A stretch of DNA of 34,519 bases, taken from contig DAOWEB010000027.1 of the NCBI GenBank assembly GCA_030638735.1, positions 1 to 34,519 on the forward strand, read 5' to 3'. Positions 33,457 to 34,519 of this stretch are shown here, piece by piece; position 1 is the first letter of the stretch; each line of letters begins with the position of its first letter. The position numbers and the translations under genes are program-made. Origin of the DNA: Spirochaetaceae bacterium. GTDB lineage: Bacteria > Spirochaetota > Spirochaetia > B11-G9. Below the pieces are notes generated by a model. The model searched no databases. It was not told the origin of the DNA and saw nothing but the letters and a program-made list of their open reading frames with translations.

Positions 33457-34470
33457 TTACGATAAAAGATTTTGATATGTTTCCATAAGGAGATTTTTCA
33501 TATTACCTCCCATAATTCTGTTTGTATTTAGTTCATTCCTAAGTAATGAAGCTTCCAGTTCGTGAATAAGAGATTTAAGCCCACCAAAATTCCAGACCTG
33601 CAAGCCATATGGAAAATCACTGGCCCATGCAAGATTTTCAATAATTGAAGTTCCTTTATTGGAAAAGTACAACAGATCATTTCTTATATGTGTATCGTGT
33701 TTTGCACTCTCAACAAACATTATATTAGAATGGTTTTTACCAAGAAATAAGCTATCCTGATATACATCCTCAGCATCAATATAGGAAGCACCCCCTCCTC
33801 CCATATGAATTGCCAATAATTTTGAATTTTCAAACTTTTCTGCAAGAAAACGCAATCCCGATACTGAAGTATATTTAGTATCAGCTCCAAATTGAAATGC
33901 AGGGACCGCCTTTTTTTTTATAATATGGGTTACAATCTCAACTACCTGCTCACTATTTATCATAAATCGGTTCTGAGCAGGATTTATTTTTATTATACCA
34001 AATCCAAAATGATCAACACAGATATCTACCATTTCTATTGCCAGATCTTTTCCAAGAGCAGCCGGGTCTGTCCATCCTGCAGGTATAATCCTTTCCATAT
34101 ATTTTATAGAAGAATCATAGATATATTTATTTGCAGCAAAAAGAGATTCAAAATTATGCTGCTCATCTTCTCCAAAATATTGTGTTACCGAAGGATTCTG
34201 CCAGGATAAACAGGATAAAGACATATCGATTTTTGACAAATCCATGCTGAAAACCAGCTCATCCATATCAGCTGGTTTTCCATGGAAGTATAAAAAATCC
34301 TGCTTTACTTTCTTTGCCATAGACTGACTCAGAAGATTGCTATTGCTGATATGAGTATCTGAATCTATAATTAATTTATCATTACTCGAAATTAAATAAT
34401 CAAGTTGACTGGAAATTCTAACTTTTGCCTGTTTTGCACCTTTGCGAGAGACCTTTTTAGTTTTCTCCAC
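33457..34470 (-). CDS. Amidohydrolase-family (PF04909) protein 2, uncertain N-terminus
   Basis: A 337-residue homologue of the amidohydrolase at 30184-30942: IIDSDTHIS metal motif, AGWTDPAALG, GIIKINPAQN, FQFGAD, AIHMGGGG and ASDFPYG correspond block by block. It is longer, with an insertion after the first motif. The start is doubtful: an in-frame TGA lies two codons before the GTG at 34470, no ribosome site is visible, and the first ~16 residues (including SRKGAKQAK) look like translated dispersed-repeat DNA. The gene may be 5'-truncated or start at a non-standard codon. It has a separate terminator and may not belong to the same transcript as the glycosidase-like gene. Confidence 0.75.
   Translation of the reverse strand: MEKTKKVSRKGAKQAKVRISSQLDYLISSNDKLIIDSDTHISNSNLLSQSMAKKVKQDFLYFHGKPADMDELVFSMDLSKIDMSLSCLSWQNPSVTQYFGEDEQHNFESLFAANKYIYDSSIKYMERIIPAGWTDPAALGKDLAIEMVDICVDHFGFGIIKINPAQNRFMINSEQVVEIVTHIIKKKAVPAFQFGADTKYTSVSGLRFLAEKFENSKLLAIHMGGGGASYIDAEDVYQDSLFLGKNHSNIMFVESAKHDTHIRNDLLYFSNKGTSIIENLAWASDFPYGLQVWNFGGLKSLIHELEASLLRNELNTNRIMGGNMKNLLMETYQNLLS
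34431..34470. repeat. Short TTTGCACC/TTTGCGAGAG repeat-like segment
   Basis: The stretch contains GTTTTGCACCTTTGCGAGAG. It resembles a GC-rich dispersed repeat (TTTGCGCCTTTGCGAGAG type) that I recall from many bacterial genomes. Here it overlaps the putative N-terminus of amidohydrolase 2. Identification is from memory of the motif; copy number in this genome is unknown. Confidence 0.35.
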
Positions 34471-34519
34471 TTGGGATCACGAATCCTTTCCGCCAGTAGC
34501 AGAAACTGCCTATTTCTCC

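Noticed and set aside
1-34519. CRISPR array, tRNA or rRNA genes, insertion sequences or prophage
   Set aside because: Reading both strands gave no regularly spaced repeats, cloverleaf-like tRNA, rRNA segment, transposase or phage protein.

Overview
The window is AT-rich, tightly packed bacterial DNA. I infer a Spirochaetota member (free-living Spirochaeta or Sediminispirochaeta type). Reasons: sugar-binding proteins whose signal peptides run into Gly/Glu/Lys/Ser-rich mature starts without a lipobox Cys, many carbohydrate ABC systems with class II aldolase/kinase operons, and a mix of ATG, GTG and TTG starts behind strong AGGAGG-type sites. No marker gene proves the taxon. No tRNA, rRNA, CRISPR array, transposase or phage gene was seen.

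1-5440 (+): a tungstate uptake and pyranopterin (tungsten/molybdenum) cofactor operon: tupA (5' end cut by the window edge), tupB, tupC, moeA, a compact moaA, moaC, a MOSC protein and mogA/moaB. MPT synthase genes (moaD, moaE) are not in the window. 5441-9407 (+): a small exported protein, an unusual self-complementary spacer, an ArgP-like LysR regulator, argG, an ArsC-type reductase and a small unknown protein. 9404-11025 (-): a membrane-anchored thioredoxin and an MFS transporter, behind tandem palindromes.

11260-34470 is a large carbohydrate-catabolic island. Unit B (- strand, 17224 down to 11221): rbsB-like binding protein with a clear sigma70 promoter and operator, an intrinsic terminator, then rbsA-like ATPase, rbsC-like permease, TIM-barrel epimerase/isomerase and Gfo/Idh dehydrogenase. 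Unit A (- strand, 28997 down to 17368): binding protein and two MalF/MalG-type permeases, an ADP-ribosylglycohydrolase-family protein, then (after an internal promoter) a PPC/DUF296 protein, cupin, aldehyde dehydrogenase, xylulokinase-like kinase, class II aldolase, CbbY-like phosphatase, DapA-family aldolase and a D-2-hydroxyacid dehydrogenase. Unit C: a DeoR repressor (+), then on the minus strand a PF04909 amidohydrolase, an unassigned TIM-barrel glycosidase-like protein and a second PF04909 amidohydrolase.

A nearly identical 24-base element overlaps the TTGACA -35 boxes of both the Unit A binding-protein gene and the glycosidase-like gene, beside the DeoR gene, so Units A and C look like one regulon. 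The enzyme set implies uptake of an unusual glycoside or phospho-sugar, hydrolysis or retro-aldol cleavage, phosphorylation, aldol cleavage and oxidation of the aldehyde and hydroxyacid products. The substrate cannot be read from the sequence. I consider this island the best candidate for an undescribed pathway.
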